From NCBI GenBank assembly GCA_030626645.1, contig DAOUTP010000010.1:1-20501 (forward strand): a DNA stretch of 20,501 bases, read 5' to 3'. Below the pieces are notes generated by a model that saw nothing but the letters and a program-made list of their open reading frames with translations, was not told where the DNA came from and ran no database searches. The translations under genes and the position numbers were made by a program. Shown here piece after piece: positions 7,812-14,559 of the stretch. Each line of letters starts with the position of its first letter. Position 1 is the stretch's first letter. The stretch is from Candidatus Cloacimonadota bacterium (GTDB taxonomy: Bacteria; Cloacimonadota; Cloacimonadia; Cloacimonadales; TCS61).

Positions 7812-8415
7812 GAACAAGCTCCACAATAATCTTCTTTTTATTCTGTTCTGAATCTAGAACAAATTTTTTCACTGCTTTGAGGTCAACCTTTTTTGCAAAA
7901 TTATCAAGATCTGCCCATCTGCTCTGTGGGTAAAGAATAAAGGCTATGCCATCTTTCTTCAAATTTCGTTTTACACATTCCAAAATATCCATCATATTAC
8001 AAGTAACTTCATGTCGGGAAATTGCGCGCTCCTCTATCGGGCTTATCCTTCCCTCATCTTTTGGATAATAAGGCGGGTTTGAAACTATAAGATCGTATTT
8101 TAATGAAGAAATGAAATCCCGGAGATCGGCTTCTGTAAAGCGTGGAGATGTCTGAGATAGTTTAGCATTATCTTGGCTAAGTTTAGTAAGACGTTTCTGT
8201 ATTTCAATTCCTAATATCACCCACTCAGGATGATAATAAGACAACATAATTGAAATGAGACCGTTCCCACTACCTAATTCAAGCAGGTTTATATTCTCAT
8301 GTAAAATCTGATCTGAAATAGTTTTTACAAGAAAAGCTGAATCGGAAGTTATTGAATGTCCATTATTTGTTTGGTAAATGGTTTTACCAAATGGGAGTTG
8401 TACTGGAACAAGCAT
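7804..8415 (-). CDS. tRNA1(Val) (adenine-N6)-methyltransferase family (TrmN6/YfiC-like)
   Basis: This 203-residue class I methyltransferase uses S-adenosylmethionine. The glycine-rich binding motif is LLELGSGNG (44-52). The catalytic NPPYYP motif (113-118) marks an enzyme that methylates an exocyclic amino group of adenine or a related base. The N-terminal F-x-Q ... G-H-S-I-T-S-D-S-A-F-L block and the R-A-x-x-R-H segment after NPPYYP fit the TrmN6/YfiC family, which methylates A37 of tRNA-Val in E. coli. Substrate specificity cannot be fixed from sequence alone. An AGAGATATT site precedes the ATG, and dut ends 12 bases upstream. Confidence 0.8.
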   Translation of the reverse strand: MLVPVQLPFGKTIYQTNNGHSITSDSAFLVKTISDQILHENINLLELGSGNGLISIMLSYYHPEWVILGIEIQKRLTKLSQDNAKLSQTSPRFTEADLRDFISSLKYDLIVSNPPYYPKDEGRISPIEERAISRHEVTCNMMDILECVKRNLKKDGIAFILYPQSRWADLDNFAKKVDLKAVKKFVLDSEQNKKKIIVELVHA

Positions 8416-8427
8416 AATATCTCTTAT

Positions 8428-8865
8428 CTAATGTTCTGTGTGTCCAAATCCACCACTTCCGCGTTCTGTATCATCAAGTTGATCAGTAATAACAAAATCA
8501 ATAGATTCATAACGTGAAACTACCATTTGTGCAATTCGAGTATGAGGCACAACAACGAAGTCATCTTTCCCAAAGTTAAATAGGATGATCTTGATCTCTC
8601 CACGATAATCAGCATCAATCGTTCCGGGTGAATTAAGAACACCAATTTGATGTTTGATCGCAAGTCCGCTCCGGGGTCGTATTTGTGCTTCATAATGTAT
8701 TGGTAAAGATATGGCAATCCCGGTTGGGATAAGTACAACTTCTCCAGATCGTACAACTATCTCTTCTTCATTGCAGGAATAAAGATCATAACCGGCAGCA
8801 TGTTCAGTCATGCGCTTTGGAAGTTTTGCGTGTTTATTTATTTTTTGTATTTCTACTTTTAACAT
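8428..8865 (-). CDS. dut: dUTP diphosphatase (dUTPase)
   Basis: Dut hydrolyses dUTP to dUMP and pyrophosphate, keeping uracil out of DNA and feeding thymidylate synthesis. All five trimeric-dUTPase motifs are present in the 145-residue product: AGYDLYS (24-30), PRSGLA (64-69), GTIDADYRGE (81-90, with catalytic-type D84), RIAQMV (110-115) and RGSGGFGHT (135-143). I chose the ATG at 8865, with TTAAGG about 8 bases upstream, over a TTG at 8883 that lies inside this leader and next to the hairpin. The gene follows ispA after a hairpin, so its expression may be partly separate from the upstream genes. Confidence 0.95.
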   Translation of the reverse strand: MLKVEIQKINKHAKLPKRMTEHAAGYDLYSCNEEEIVVRSGEVVLIPTGIAISLPIHYEAQIRPRSGLAIKHQIGVLNSPGTIDADYRGEIKIILFNFGKDDFVVVPHTRIAQMVVSRYESIDFVITDQLDDTERGSGGFGHTEH

Positions 8866-8886
8866 AGTAACCAACCTTAACAATGA

Positions 8887-8911
8887 AACAGGGCTTCGTC
8901 GAAGCCCTGTT
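8887..8911 (-). terminator. Hairpin between ispA and dut (attenuator or weak terminator)
   Basis: AACAGGGCTT (8887-8896) pairs perfectly with AAGCCCTGTT (8902-8911) around a CGTCG/CGACG loop: a 10-bp, partly GC-rich stem in AT-rich sequence. On the minus strand it lies just after ispA and is followed by TTTCATTGTT, a poor U-tract. Partial termination or mRNA processing before dut is the likeliest role. Confidence 0.55.
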
Positions 8912-8931
8912 AATTAAATCATATTATTAAA

Positions 8932-9828
8932 TTAAAATTTTCGTGTATGAATAAAATCACAGAGCATTAAAAGTAATTCAGCTTTTTCACCGTATGGTTC
9001 TAAAAGAGCTTTTGCCTCATTCACCATTGTTTCAGCCATTTGCCGGGATTTTTCTAATCCATAGACAGCGGGGAAAGTAGCTTTTTTTGCTTTTGAGTCT
9101 TTACCAACTGTTTTCCCAAGTGATTCCATCGAACCTTCAATATCAAGGATATCATCTACTATCTGGAAGGCCAGTCCGATTTTCTGACCAAAAGATTCCA
9201 TACGTTTTTGATCTTCTTCCTGAATTTCTGCAAGCATACAACCAAAACGGATGGGCAAGTTGATTAATCTAGCAGTTTTATTGTAGTGAATATATTCGAG
9301 TGTTTCTTTTGAGATCTTTTTACCTTCACTTTGAATATCTACCATCTGTCCAGCAATCAGTCCAGCGTGTCCAGCTTCAATAGAAAGTTCCCTAATAAAA
9401 TCTATTCTGAGTTTTTCATCAACTTCATCTGCATTTGCAATTGCCTGAAAAGCATAAATCAAAAGTGCATCTCCAGCCAACAGGGCAATGTCGGACCCAA
9501 AAAGGACATGACATGCTTTTTTACCGCGCCTGAATTCATCATTATCGATTTCTGGCAGATCATCGTGGATCAATGTGTATGTGTGTAACATTTCGATAGC
9601 ACCTGCAATAATTAGTGATTTTTCAATGTCATCTTTGAAAAGCTTGTAAGTATTTATCAGTAGATAAGGTCGTAATCTTTTTCCACCAGCAAATAATGTA
9701 TGTCGGATCGCTTTATGTATTTGTTTTGGATATTCATCTTTTCGTGGCAGGAATCGATCTATTGCAATGTTAACTAATTCGCGTTTTTCTTTCAGGTCTT
9801 TTTTTAAGACCATATTTTTTGTACTCAT
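8932..9828 (-). CDS. ispA: Short-chain polyprenyl (farnesyl/geranyl) diphosphate synthase
   Basis: The enzyme condenses IPP with DMAPP and GPP to give short isoprenoid diphosphates, the precursors of undecaprenyl phosphate and quinones. The 298-residue protein shows GGKRLRP (48-54), the first Asp-rich motif DDLPEID (89-95), N-K-T-A-R-L-I (183-189) and the second motif DDILD (225-229). The DDLPxxD form with two extra residues, and Y-T at -5/-4, match bacterial farnesyl diphosphate synthase; geranylgeranyl product cannot be excluded. Its ATG overlaps the xseB stop (ATGA). The xseB-ispA order is the common bacterial arrangement. Confidence 0.93.
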   Translation of the reverse strand: MSTKNMVLKKDLKEKRELVNIAIDRFLPRKDEYPKQIHKAIRHTLFAGGKRLRPYLLINTYKLFKDDIEKSLIIAGAIEMLHTYTLIHDDLPEIDNDEFRRGKKACHVLFGSDIALLAGDALLIYAFQAIANADEVDEKLRIDFIRELSIEAGHAGLIAGQMVDIQSEGKKISKETLEYIHYNKTARLINLPIRFGCMLAEIQEEDQKRMESFGQKIGLAFQIVDDILDIEGSMESLGKTVGKDSKAKKATFPAVYGLEKSRQMAETMVNEAKALLEPYGEKAELLLMLCDFIHTRKF

Positions 9829-10046
9829 CTTTCCTCGTTGATGTCATCAGATTTATGTATTTTATTTGTTAAAACTTCAATTTTGTTCTCAATTCTCTCA
9901 AGTTTTTTGTTGCAAAAATCAGCCAGCTCCGAACCTTCTTCAAAAAGATCAACGATCTTATCTAACTCATCCACACCTTCTTCTAGTGCATGAACGATTT
10001 CTTCTAATCTTATTAATGCGGATTCAAATTTTATTTTACTTTTCAT
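9825..10046 (-). CDS. xseB: Exodeoxyribonuclease VII small subunit
   Basis: This 73-residue, mostly helical protein matches XseB: F-E-x-A-L-x-R-L-E-E-I-V, then L-E-E-G near residue 21, E-E-G-x-E-L-A (36-42) and a coiled K-L-E-R-I-E-x-K-I-E-V-L tail. It is the small subunit of the nuclease that degrades single-stranded DNA to oligonucleotides, and it works only with XseA. No xseA lies in this window, although it commonly sits just upstream of xseB. No good ribosome site is visible, so translation may be coupled to the M23 gene, which ends 26 bases upstream. Confidence 0.9.
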   Translation of the reverse strand: MKSKIKFESALIRLEEIVHALEEGVDELDKIVDLFEEGSELADFCNKKLERIENKIEVLTNKIHKSDDINEER

Positions 10047-10072
10047 ATATAATGGTTAAGTACAATTCCGGA

Positions 10073-11011
10073 TTATTTTTTTGTGATAATAATGTCGTCT
10101 TCAAGTTTATTTAAATATTCATAAGGATTTCTGTATTTGTTATATCTCAATACTTCAAAGTGTAGATGACTTCCGGTTGAACGTCCTGAATTCCCCATTT
10201 CCCCAATTATCTGTCCTCTTTTAACTTCTTCACCCTTTTTTACGTATATTTTATGGAGATGAGCAAAGTTTGTCTGATATCCAAATTTGTGAGAAATTCC
10301 GATGAATTTTCCAAAGTACTTCTGTTGACCTGTGGATGACACCTTACCATCAGCTACAGCATATATTGGCGTTCCAACTATATTACCAATATCTAAACCA
10401 TTATGAAAGCTTCTATTACCGGTAATGGGATGTGTTCGCCATCCATAGGGATCAGAAATTCTTCCGTAGGCAGGATATATTGAGGGTGTATTTAAATATA
10501 ATTCCTCTTTTAGTTGGACTAGGTCTTTCAACTCTTCGTGAGTGTCAAAATCAAATTCGATTTTTCCTTTAAGCTGAATAATTTTATTCAATGTAAGAGA
10601 GTAATCCTCACTCAAATTGATATCTGAGGATATAAAGGTAGTATCTATTATAGGTAATCCACCTACACCCATTTCACGAATTTCTTTATTGATGGCTTTA
10701 AAATTCTTATCAGAGCGAACCTTATCTTCCCAGTTTTCCATCAAATTTAGTTTTGTCATAATTGAATCAATTTCAGAAGAAAGAACTACAAGCTTATCTT
10801 TAAGAATAATATTCTCTTTAGATATCTCGTTTGCCTGAGCTATCTGGGATTGATTAAGGACTATGAAGAATATTGATCCGGCAAAAAAAAGCAAAAACAT
10901 TACAGACAGTGAACATAAGAATATCCCAAATTTTTTGGACAGACTTAGATTAATAAGTCTAGAGGACTCAGTCGTCGATAATGTTAAATGCCATCTCTTT
11001 GATACTGCCAT
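10073..11011 (-). CDS. Membrane-anchored coiled-coil M23 peptidase
   Basis: This 312-residue protein belongs to the M23 (LytM) zinc metallopeptidases that cut peptidoglycan cross-links. I start it at the ATG at 11011, after a GGGGA site, although the frame continues to 11062. A short cytoplasmic tail leads to one helix (about 30-52), then a coiled coil (about 55-90) and a linker. The C-terminal catalytic domain has H203-x3-D207 in HNGLDIG and H282-x-H284 in HLHF, so the zinc ligands are intact and it is probably active. The opening Y-G-W-R-x-H-P-I-T-G block is typical. It is the first gene of the unit that also encodes FtsE/FtsX-like proteins, which suggests an EnvC-like division role, though unlike EnvC it is anchored and looks catalytic. 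Confidence 0.88.
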   Translation of the reverse strand: MAVSKRWHLTLSTTESSRLINLSLSKKFGIFLCSLSVMFLLFFAGSIFFIVLNQSQIAQANEISKENIILKDKLVVLSSEIDSIMTKLNLMENWEDKVRSDKNFKAINKEIREMGVGGLPIIDTTFISSDINLSEDYSLTLNKIIQLKGKIEFDFDTHEELKDLVQLKEELYLNTPSIYPAYGRISDPYGWRTHPITGNRSFHNGLDIGNIVGTPIYAVADGKVSSTGQQKYFGKFIGISHKFGYQTNFAHLHKIYVKKGEEVKRGQIIGEMGNSGRSTGSHLHFEVLRYNKYRNPYEYLNKLEDDIIITKK

Positions 11012-11097
11012 ATTTCCCCATATATTTTTTTTCAACACAAAAAAATGCGAATAAAATGTCAAGTTAATTCCGCTTCATAGTTACTTTTAAGTCATAT

Positions 11098-11118
11098 ATT
11101 ATAAGCATTTCTTATAAT
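11098..11118. promoter_or_regulatory. Inverted repeat with back-to-back -10-like boxes in the divergent promoter region
   Basis: ATTATAAG (11098-11105) and its exact reverse complement CTTATAAT (11111-11118) flank a 5-base spacer. Each arm contains a TATAAT hexamer, one reading toward ptb (11113-11118) and one toward the M23 gene. The -35 boxes are poor by eye. A further TTGACC (11126-11131) faces ptb. The element lies in the 178-base gap between the two divergent units, so it may be overlapping promoters, an operator, or both. Confidence 0.4.
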
Positions 11119-11189
11119 AAAATCCTTGACCAAATTCATTAGCTTATTCTAAAAAATTCTTTAATGAAAGTAAATAATTGGGAGATATT

Positions 11190-12089
11190 ATGATCAAGAA
11201 TTTTGAACAATTGCTGGCAAAAGTTAAAGAAATGAAAAACAAAACAGTTGTAATTGCTGCAGCACATACATCATCGGCTATAGATGCGGCTATAATGGCA
11301 AAGAAAGAGAATATCGCCGATAGCTTACTTGTTGGAGACAAACAGTTTATAAATAAGTATTTGCATGATAATGCTTATGAATTTGTGAACGGTTTTACTA
11401 TTATTGATACTGGTGAAGATCTAGATTTGGCTGCAGCAGAATCCGTTAGATCTATCAGAGATGGGAAAGCAGATATTTTATTAAAAGGAAAATGTTCTAC
11501 TGCAACTCTTATGAAAGCAGTATTAGATAAAAATAAAGGGTTAAGAACCGGAGAAAATCTTAGTGATGTGCTTGTATATGAACATCCTGAAAAACTGATT
11601 TTATTGAGTGATGGTGGGATTAATCTTTATCCTGATGTGGAGGAAAAAGTTTCTATAATCAAAAATGCTGTAAAAGTTGGTCATGCTTTAGATAATCCAA
11701 AACCTAAAGTTGCACTCCTCGCTGCTGTTGAGGTTGTAAATCCTAAAATGCCGGCTACAGTTGATGCAAATATTATTACTGAAATTTATAAAAAAAAACA
11801 GATTAAGGATTGTATTGTTGAAGGACCACTTGCTCTTGATGGAGCAATAAGTAAAATGGCAGCAAAAGCAAAAGGTATAGAATCGGAAGTTGCTGGAAAT
11901 GCCGATGTGCTTATTGTTCCTAATATTGAAGCGGGCAATATATTTGGCAAAGCTCTCACATATTATTGTAATTATAGAGTAGCTCATGTTGTTATGGGAG
12001 CTAAAGTACCGATTATTATTGCTTCTCGTGTTGATACAGCAGAGACTAAGATGCTTTCAATGGCTTTGGGAGTGTTAAGCGCAAAATGA
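11190..12089 (+). CDS. ptb: Phosphate butyryltransferase
   Basis: The enzyme interconverts butyryl-CoA plus phosphate and butyryl phosphate plus CoA in fermentative metabolism. The 299-residue product starts at an ATG after GGGAG (11180-11184), preferred over an upstream TTG. It shows the PTA/PTB fold signatures: an N-terminal V-I-A-A-A-H-T block, K-G-K-C-S-T-A-T-L-M-K (99-109) with the following G-L-R-T-G, and a C-terminal N-I-E-A-G-N-I-F-G-K (245-254) segment. The KGKCSTATLMKA form and 300-residue length favour Ptb over phosphate acetyltransferase. No butyrate kinase gene is adjacent, so the acyl substrate and partner kinase are uncertain; branched acyl-CoA is possible. Confidence 0.88.
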   Translation: MIKNFEQLLAKVKEMKNKTVVIAAAHTSSAIDAAIMAKKENIADSLLVGDKQFINKYLHDNAYEFVNGFTIIDTGEDLDLAAAESVRSIRDGKADILLKGKCSTATLMKAVLDKNKGLRTGENLSDVLVYEHPEKLILLSDGGINLYPDVEEKVSIIKNAVKVGHALDNPKPKVALLAAVEVVNPKMPATVDANIITEIYKKKQIKDCIVEGPLALDGAISKMAAKAKGIESEVAGNADVLIVPNIEAGNIFGKALTYYCNYRVAHVVMGAKVPIIIASRVDTAETKMLSMALGVLSAK

Positions 12090-12115
12090 TCTCTAAAAAA
12101 TCATTGTAATTTAAT

Positions 12116-12583
12116 ATGAAAATAAAAATAATATGCTTAGGAAAGACTAAACAAAAATTCATAGAAGAAGGAATTAAAGAATATCAGAAAAGAATTTCCA
12201 AATATACCAAATTAGATTGGCAAATATTACCTGATGTAAAATTAACAGGAAGCAAAACAATAGAAATAGTAAAAGATCAGGAAGCAGAAATATTAGAAAA
12301 GAGCTTTCCAGCATCATCTTTCATTATTGTTCTGGATGAGAATGGGAAGGAATTTTCTTCTGAGAAAATTGCTAAGTTTATAGAAGATAAATTAACTTTT
12401 GGGAAAGATCTTATCTTTGTAATTGGTGGCGTTTATGGTCTTTCTAAAAGAATATTAAAAAGAGCAGATCTCATATTAAGCTTCTCCAGGTTCACTTTTA
12501 CACATCAAATGATCCGATTTCTATTAGTAGAACAGTTGTATCGTTCATTTACGATCATCAAAAATAAGAAATATCATTATTGA
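12116..12583 (+). CDS. rlmH: 23S rRNA (pseudouridine1915-N3)-methyltransferase
   Basis: RlmH is a SPOUT methyltransferase that methylates pseudouridine 1915 in helix 69 of 23S rRNA. The 155-residue protein matches the family length. It has L-D-E-N-G-K-E-F-S-S (103-112 region), F-V-I-G-G-V-Y-G-L-S as the trefoil-knot SAM loop, and the C-terminal F-T-H-Q-M-I-R-F-L-L-x-E-Q-L-Y-R block ending K-Y-H-Y, which parallels PHELVR ... EQLYR ... PYH of E. coli. It starts 26 bases after ptb with no visible Shine-Dalgarno site, so low or coupled translation is likely. Confidence 0.93.
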   Translation: MKIKIICLGKTKQKFIEEGIKEYQKRISKYTKLDWQILPDVKLTGSKTIEIVKDQEAEILEKSFPASSFIIVLDENGKEFSSEKIAKFIEDKLTFGKDLIFVIGGVYGLSKRILKRADLILSFSRFTFTHQMIRFLLVEQLYRSFTIIKNKKYHY

Positions 12584-12677
12584 TAATTATATTTGTTTCT
12601 AGAATAAGAAATGCATTTGATATTATAAATATAATTTGCTTTTTAATTAAGATGAAATAGGTTTTAACAAAAAAAAT

Positions 12678-12684
12678 GGAGGAG
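12678..12684 (+). promoter_or_regulatory. Strong ribosome binding site that decides the trxB start
   Basis: GGAGGAG lies inside the first codons if trxB began at the ATG at 12676. It is placed 5 bases before the in-frame TTG at 12688 and 15 before the ATG at 12700. This spacing favours TTG 12688 as the true start. Confidence 0.6.
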
Positions 12685-12687
12685 AAG

Positions 12688-13626
12688 TTGGAAAATAAAA
12701 TGGATTTTGATGTTGCAATAATCGGTGGTGGTCCGGCAGGACTTGCAGCTGCCGTATATGCTGCCCGTGGTGGGATGAAAACAGTTATTTTTGAAAAAGC
12801 ACTTGTTGGTGGTCAAATTACTACAACGGCTGATGTGGAAAATTATCCTGGCTTTGAAGATAATATGTCAGGATTTGATATAGCGGATAAAATGAGAATG
12901 CAGGCAGAGAAATTTGGAACAGAGATCAAACAAGAAAATATTAAATCAATTAAATTGGATCACTTAAATAAATTAGTTGAAACAGATTCGAATAAATACA
13001 ATGTAAAATCAGTAATTTTAGCGACCGGAGCTAATCCTCGTAAGCTTGGAGTTCAAGGGGAAGCAAAATATACAGGTCGCGGTGTCTCATATTGTGCAAC
13101 GTGCGATGGCGCACTTTATAGGGATAAAACCGTTGCTGTAGTTGGTGGGGGAGATTCAGCCGTAGAAGAAGCAATATTCCTAACTAAATTTGCAAAAAAA
13201 GTATATATCATTCATCGAAGAGATGAGCTTCGTGCTGTTAAATTAATTCGTCAAAGAGCATTTGAAAACGATAAGATCGAAATCATTTGGGATTCTATTG
13301 TCAAAGAGGTAAAAGGTGGAGATTTTATTGAGAAAGTTGAGTTGTACAACAAAAAAACAAAGGAAATCAGTGAACTTGAACTGGATGGTATATTTATTTA
13401 TGTTGGAATAATTCCTAATAATGAATTAGTAAAATCAGTTGTGGATCTAGACGAACAAGGATTTATTTTAACTGATGAAACAATGGGCACAAAAATACCC
13501 GGATTATATGCAGCAGGAGATGTTGTACACAAGGTCTTAAGACAGGTTGTCACAGCTGCATCAGATGGGGCAACTGCTGCATTTTCTGCTGAAAAATGGA
13601 CTGAAGAAAATAAAGATAAATTTTAA
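12688..13626 (+). CDS. trxB: Thioredoxin reductase
   Basis: TrxB passes electrons from NADPH through FAD and a dithiol to thioredoxin in the cytoplasm. In the 312-residue product (TTG start; ATGs at 12676 and 12700 are alternatives) I see the FAD motif GGGPAG (13-18), the redox-active C136-A-T-C139-D in SYCATCDG, the NADPH motif GGGDSAVEEA, and H-R-R-D-E-L-R-A (176-183), whose arginines favour NADPH. The C-terminal P-G-L-Y-A-A-G-D-V segment binds FAD. Length and motif order match the low-molecular-weight bacterial enzyme. It follows rlmH after about 100 AT-rich bases, and a terminator hairpin starts 21 bases after its stop. Confidence 0.95.
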   Translation: MENKMDFDVAIIGGGPAGLAAAVYAARGGMKTVIFEKALVGGQITTTADVENYPGFEDNMSGFDIADKMRMQAEKFGTEIKQENIKSIKLDHLNKLVETDSNKYNVKSVILATGANPRKLGVQGEAKYTGRGVSYCATCDGALYRDKTVAVVGGGDSAVEEAIFLTKFAKKVYIIHRRDELRAVKLIRQRAFENDKIEIIWDSIVKEVKGGDFIEKVELYNKKTKEISELELDGIFIYVGIIPNNELVKSVVDLDEQGFILTDETMGTKIPGLYAAGDVVHKVLRQVVTAASDGATAAFSAEKWTEENKDKF

Positions 13627-13647
13627 AAGGATAGTCACTATAAAAAT

Positions 13648-13678
13648 GGGCATCCTTTTCTGGATGTCCTATCTTTTT
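13648..13678. terminator. Bidirectional intrinsic terminator between convergent trxB and the 88-residue gene
   Basis: GGGCATCC (13648-13655) pairs with GGATGTCC (13662-13669), with one G-T pair, around a TTTTCT loop. GATAG/CTATC can extend it. TATCTTTTT follows on the plus strand and ATTTTTATAG on the minus strand, so it can end transcription from both sides. Confidence 0.75.
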
Positions 13679-13692
13679 ACAAATAAAAAAAA

Positions 13693-13959
13693 TTATGCTG
13701 CTATAAATTCTACAATTTCTTCTCCCTCAACATATAAAAATTTTGGATTTTCAGGGGGACCGTTTTTCTTGATCTTATCGCTATCTGTATCTTCTACATA
13801 TCGCCAAATCTCCCATGACTCTCCAGCACCATCTATGCAGAATGTAATCTTCTTACTTATGAAATCCTCAATAATGAATTGAATTGAAGAGAGTGGCTCA
13901 GCTTTTGTAACCGGAACGCAGAATTTCTTTCTGTCGTAAACGTATTTCCCCATTGTCAT
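13693..13959 (-). CDS. Small hypothetical protein (88 residues)
   Basis: I do not recognise this protein. It starts at an ATG with GGAGG 7 bases upstream (GGAGGACAAGAA), a much better site than most in this window, which supports real translation. There is no signal peptide or membrane helix. It has two Cys (14 and 41), an aromatic F-C-I-D-G-x-G-E-S-W-E-I-W-R-Y segment near 40-54, and an acidic stretch (VEDTDSDK). It may fold as a small beta-rich cytoplasmic domain. It is the last gene of the mreB-rodA unit, 14 bases after the lipoprotein gene, and terminates at the shared hairpin. Confidence 0.7.
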   Translation of the reverse strand: MTMGKYVYDRKKFCVPVTKAEPLSSIQFIIEDFISKKITFCIDGAGESWEIWRYVEDTDSDKIKKNGPPENPKFLYVEGEEIVEFIAA

Positions 13960-13973
13960 TTCTTGTCCTCCAT

Positions 13974-14549
13974 CTATTTTTGAATTCTATAAACTGCGTA
14001 ACTTTCGACATCATCCAACCAGTACATCTTATCAGATTTTTTGGGTATTGAAATAATTATTCTACCAAATCTGGCAGTACTTTTTAAGAAACCACTGGTA
14101 ATATCTATCTGAGTCCAATCTTGTTTTGGAAGTCCCTTCTTACTGAATTTGCTAACTCTTTTTCCTTTTGAATCGAAGGCTAGAAAACGAATAGTGATAG
14201 ATTGATTTGAATTGTAATTAGTTTTCACAAATAATCGCGAGTAATATACATGATCAGCATCAATCGGGAAAGCATCAGAAATAATATTTATATTGGTTTG
14301 TGGATGTTTTACTTCTAAGCTCTTTGAACCAGTATGAGGGTTTTCATTATCCCAAGTGATATAATCGAATGTGTCTTCTAACAGGAACCAGCCATCCGGA
14401 AGTTTCTGTGGATCATACTCTCCGTCTTCAAAGCTGGCATTAAAAACTTTGTTTTCCTTATCATTGATATCTTCTTCTGAAAAATCCATTACTGAACCAA
14501 AAAAACAACTGGATAGGACAACTAATAAAGCGATAATAATTTTTTCCAT
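13974..14549 (-). CDS. Lipoprotein with a carbohydrate-binding-like beta-sandwich domain
   Basis: I start at the ATG at 14549, which has AAGGA about 8 bases upstream and begins a lipoprotein signal ending LSS-C15; the frame extends a little further to 14582. The 191-residue product then has a jelly-roll/galactose-binding-like pattern: N-A-S-F-E-D-G ... P-D-G-W, P-H-T-G-S-K-S-L-E-V, a middle D-A-F-P-I-D-A strand, and a final Y-W-L-D-D-V-E. This resembles CBM_4_9 type domains, which bind glycans, though the ligand is unknown. It follows rodA by 10 bases at the end of the elongation operon, so a peptidoglycan or envelope role is plausible but unproved. Confidence 0.75.
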   Translation of the reverse strand: MEKIIIALLVVLSSCFFGSVMDFSEEDINDKENKVFNASFEDGEYDPQKLPDGWFLLEDTFDYITWDNENPHTGSKSLEVKHPQTNINIISDAFPIDADHVYYSRLFVKTNYNSNQSITIRFLAFDSKGKRVSKFSKKGLPKQDWTQIDITSGFLKSTARFGRIIISIPKKSDKMYWLDDVESYAVYRIQK

Positions 14550-14559
14550 AATTACTTCC

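Noticed and set aside
12584..12687. Promoter for trxB in the AT-rich gap after rlmH
   Set aside because: TATAAT-like strings are present, but I could not find a -35 box at proper spacing; AT-rich sequence makes such matches common.
13547..13882. 111-codon plus-strand frame running from trxB over the terminator
   Set aside because: It overlaps trxB in another frame, crosses the hairpin and is antisense to the 88-residue gene, which has a strong ribosome site.
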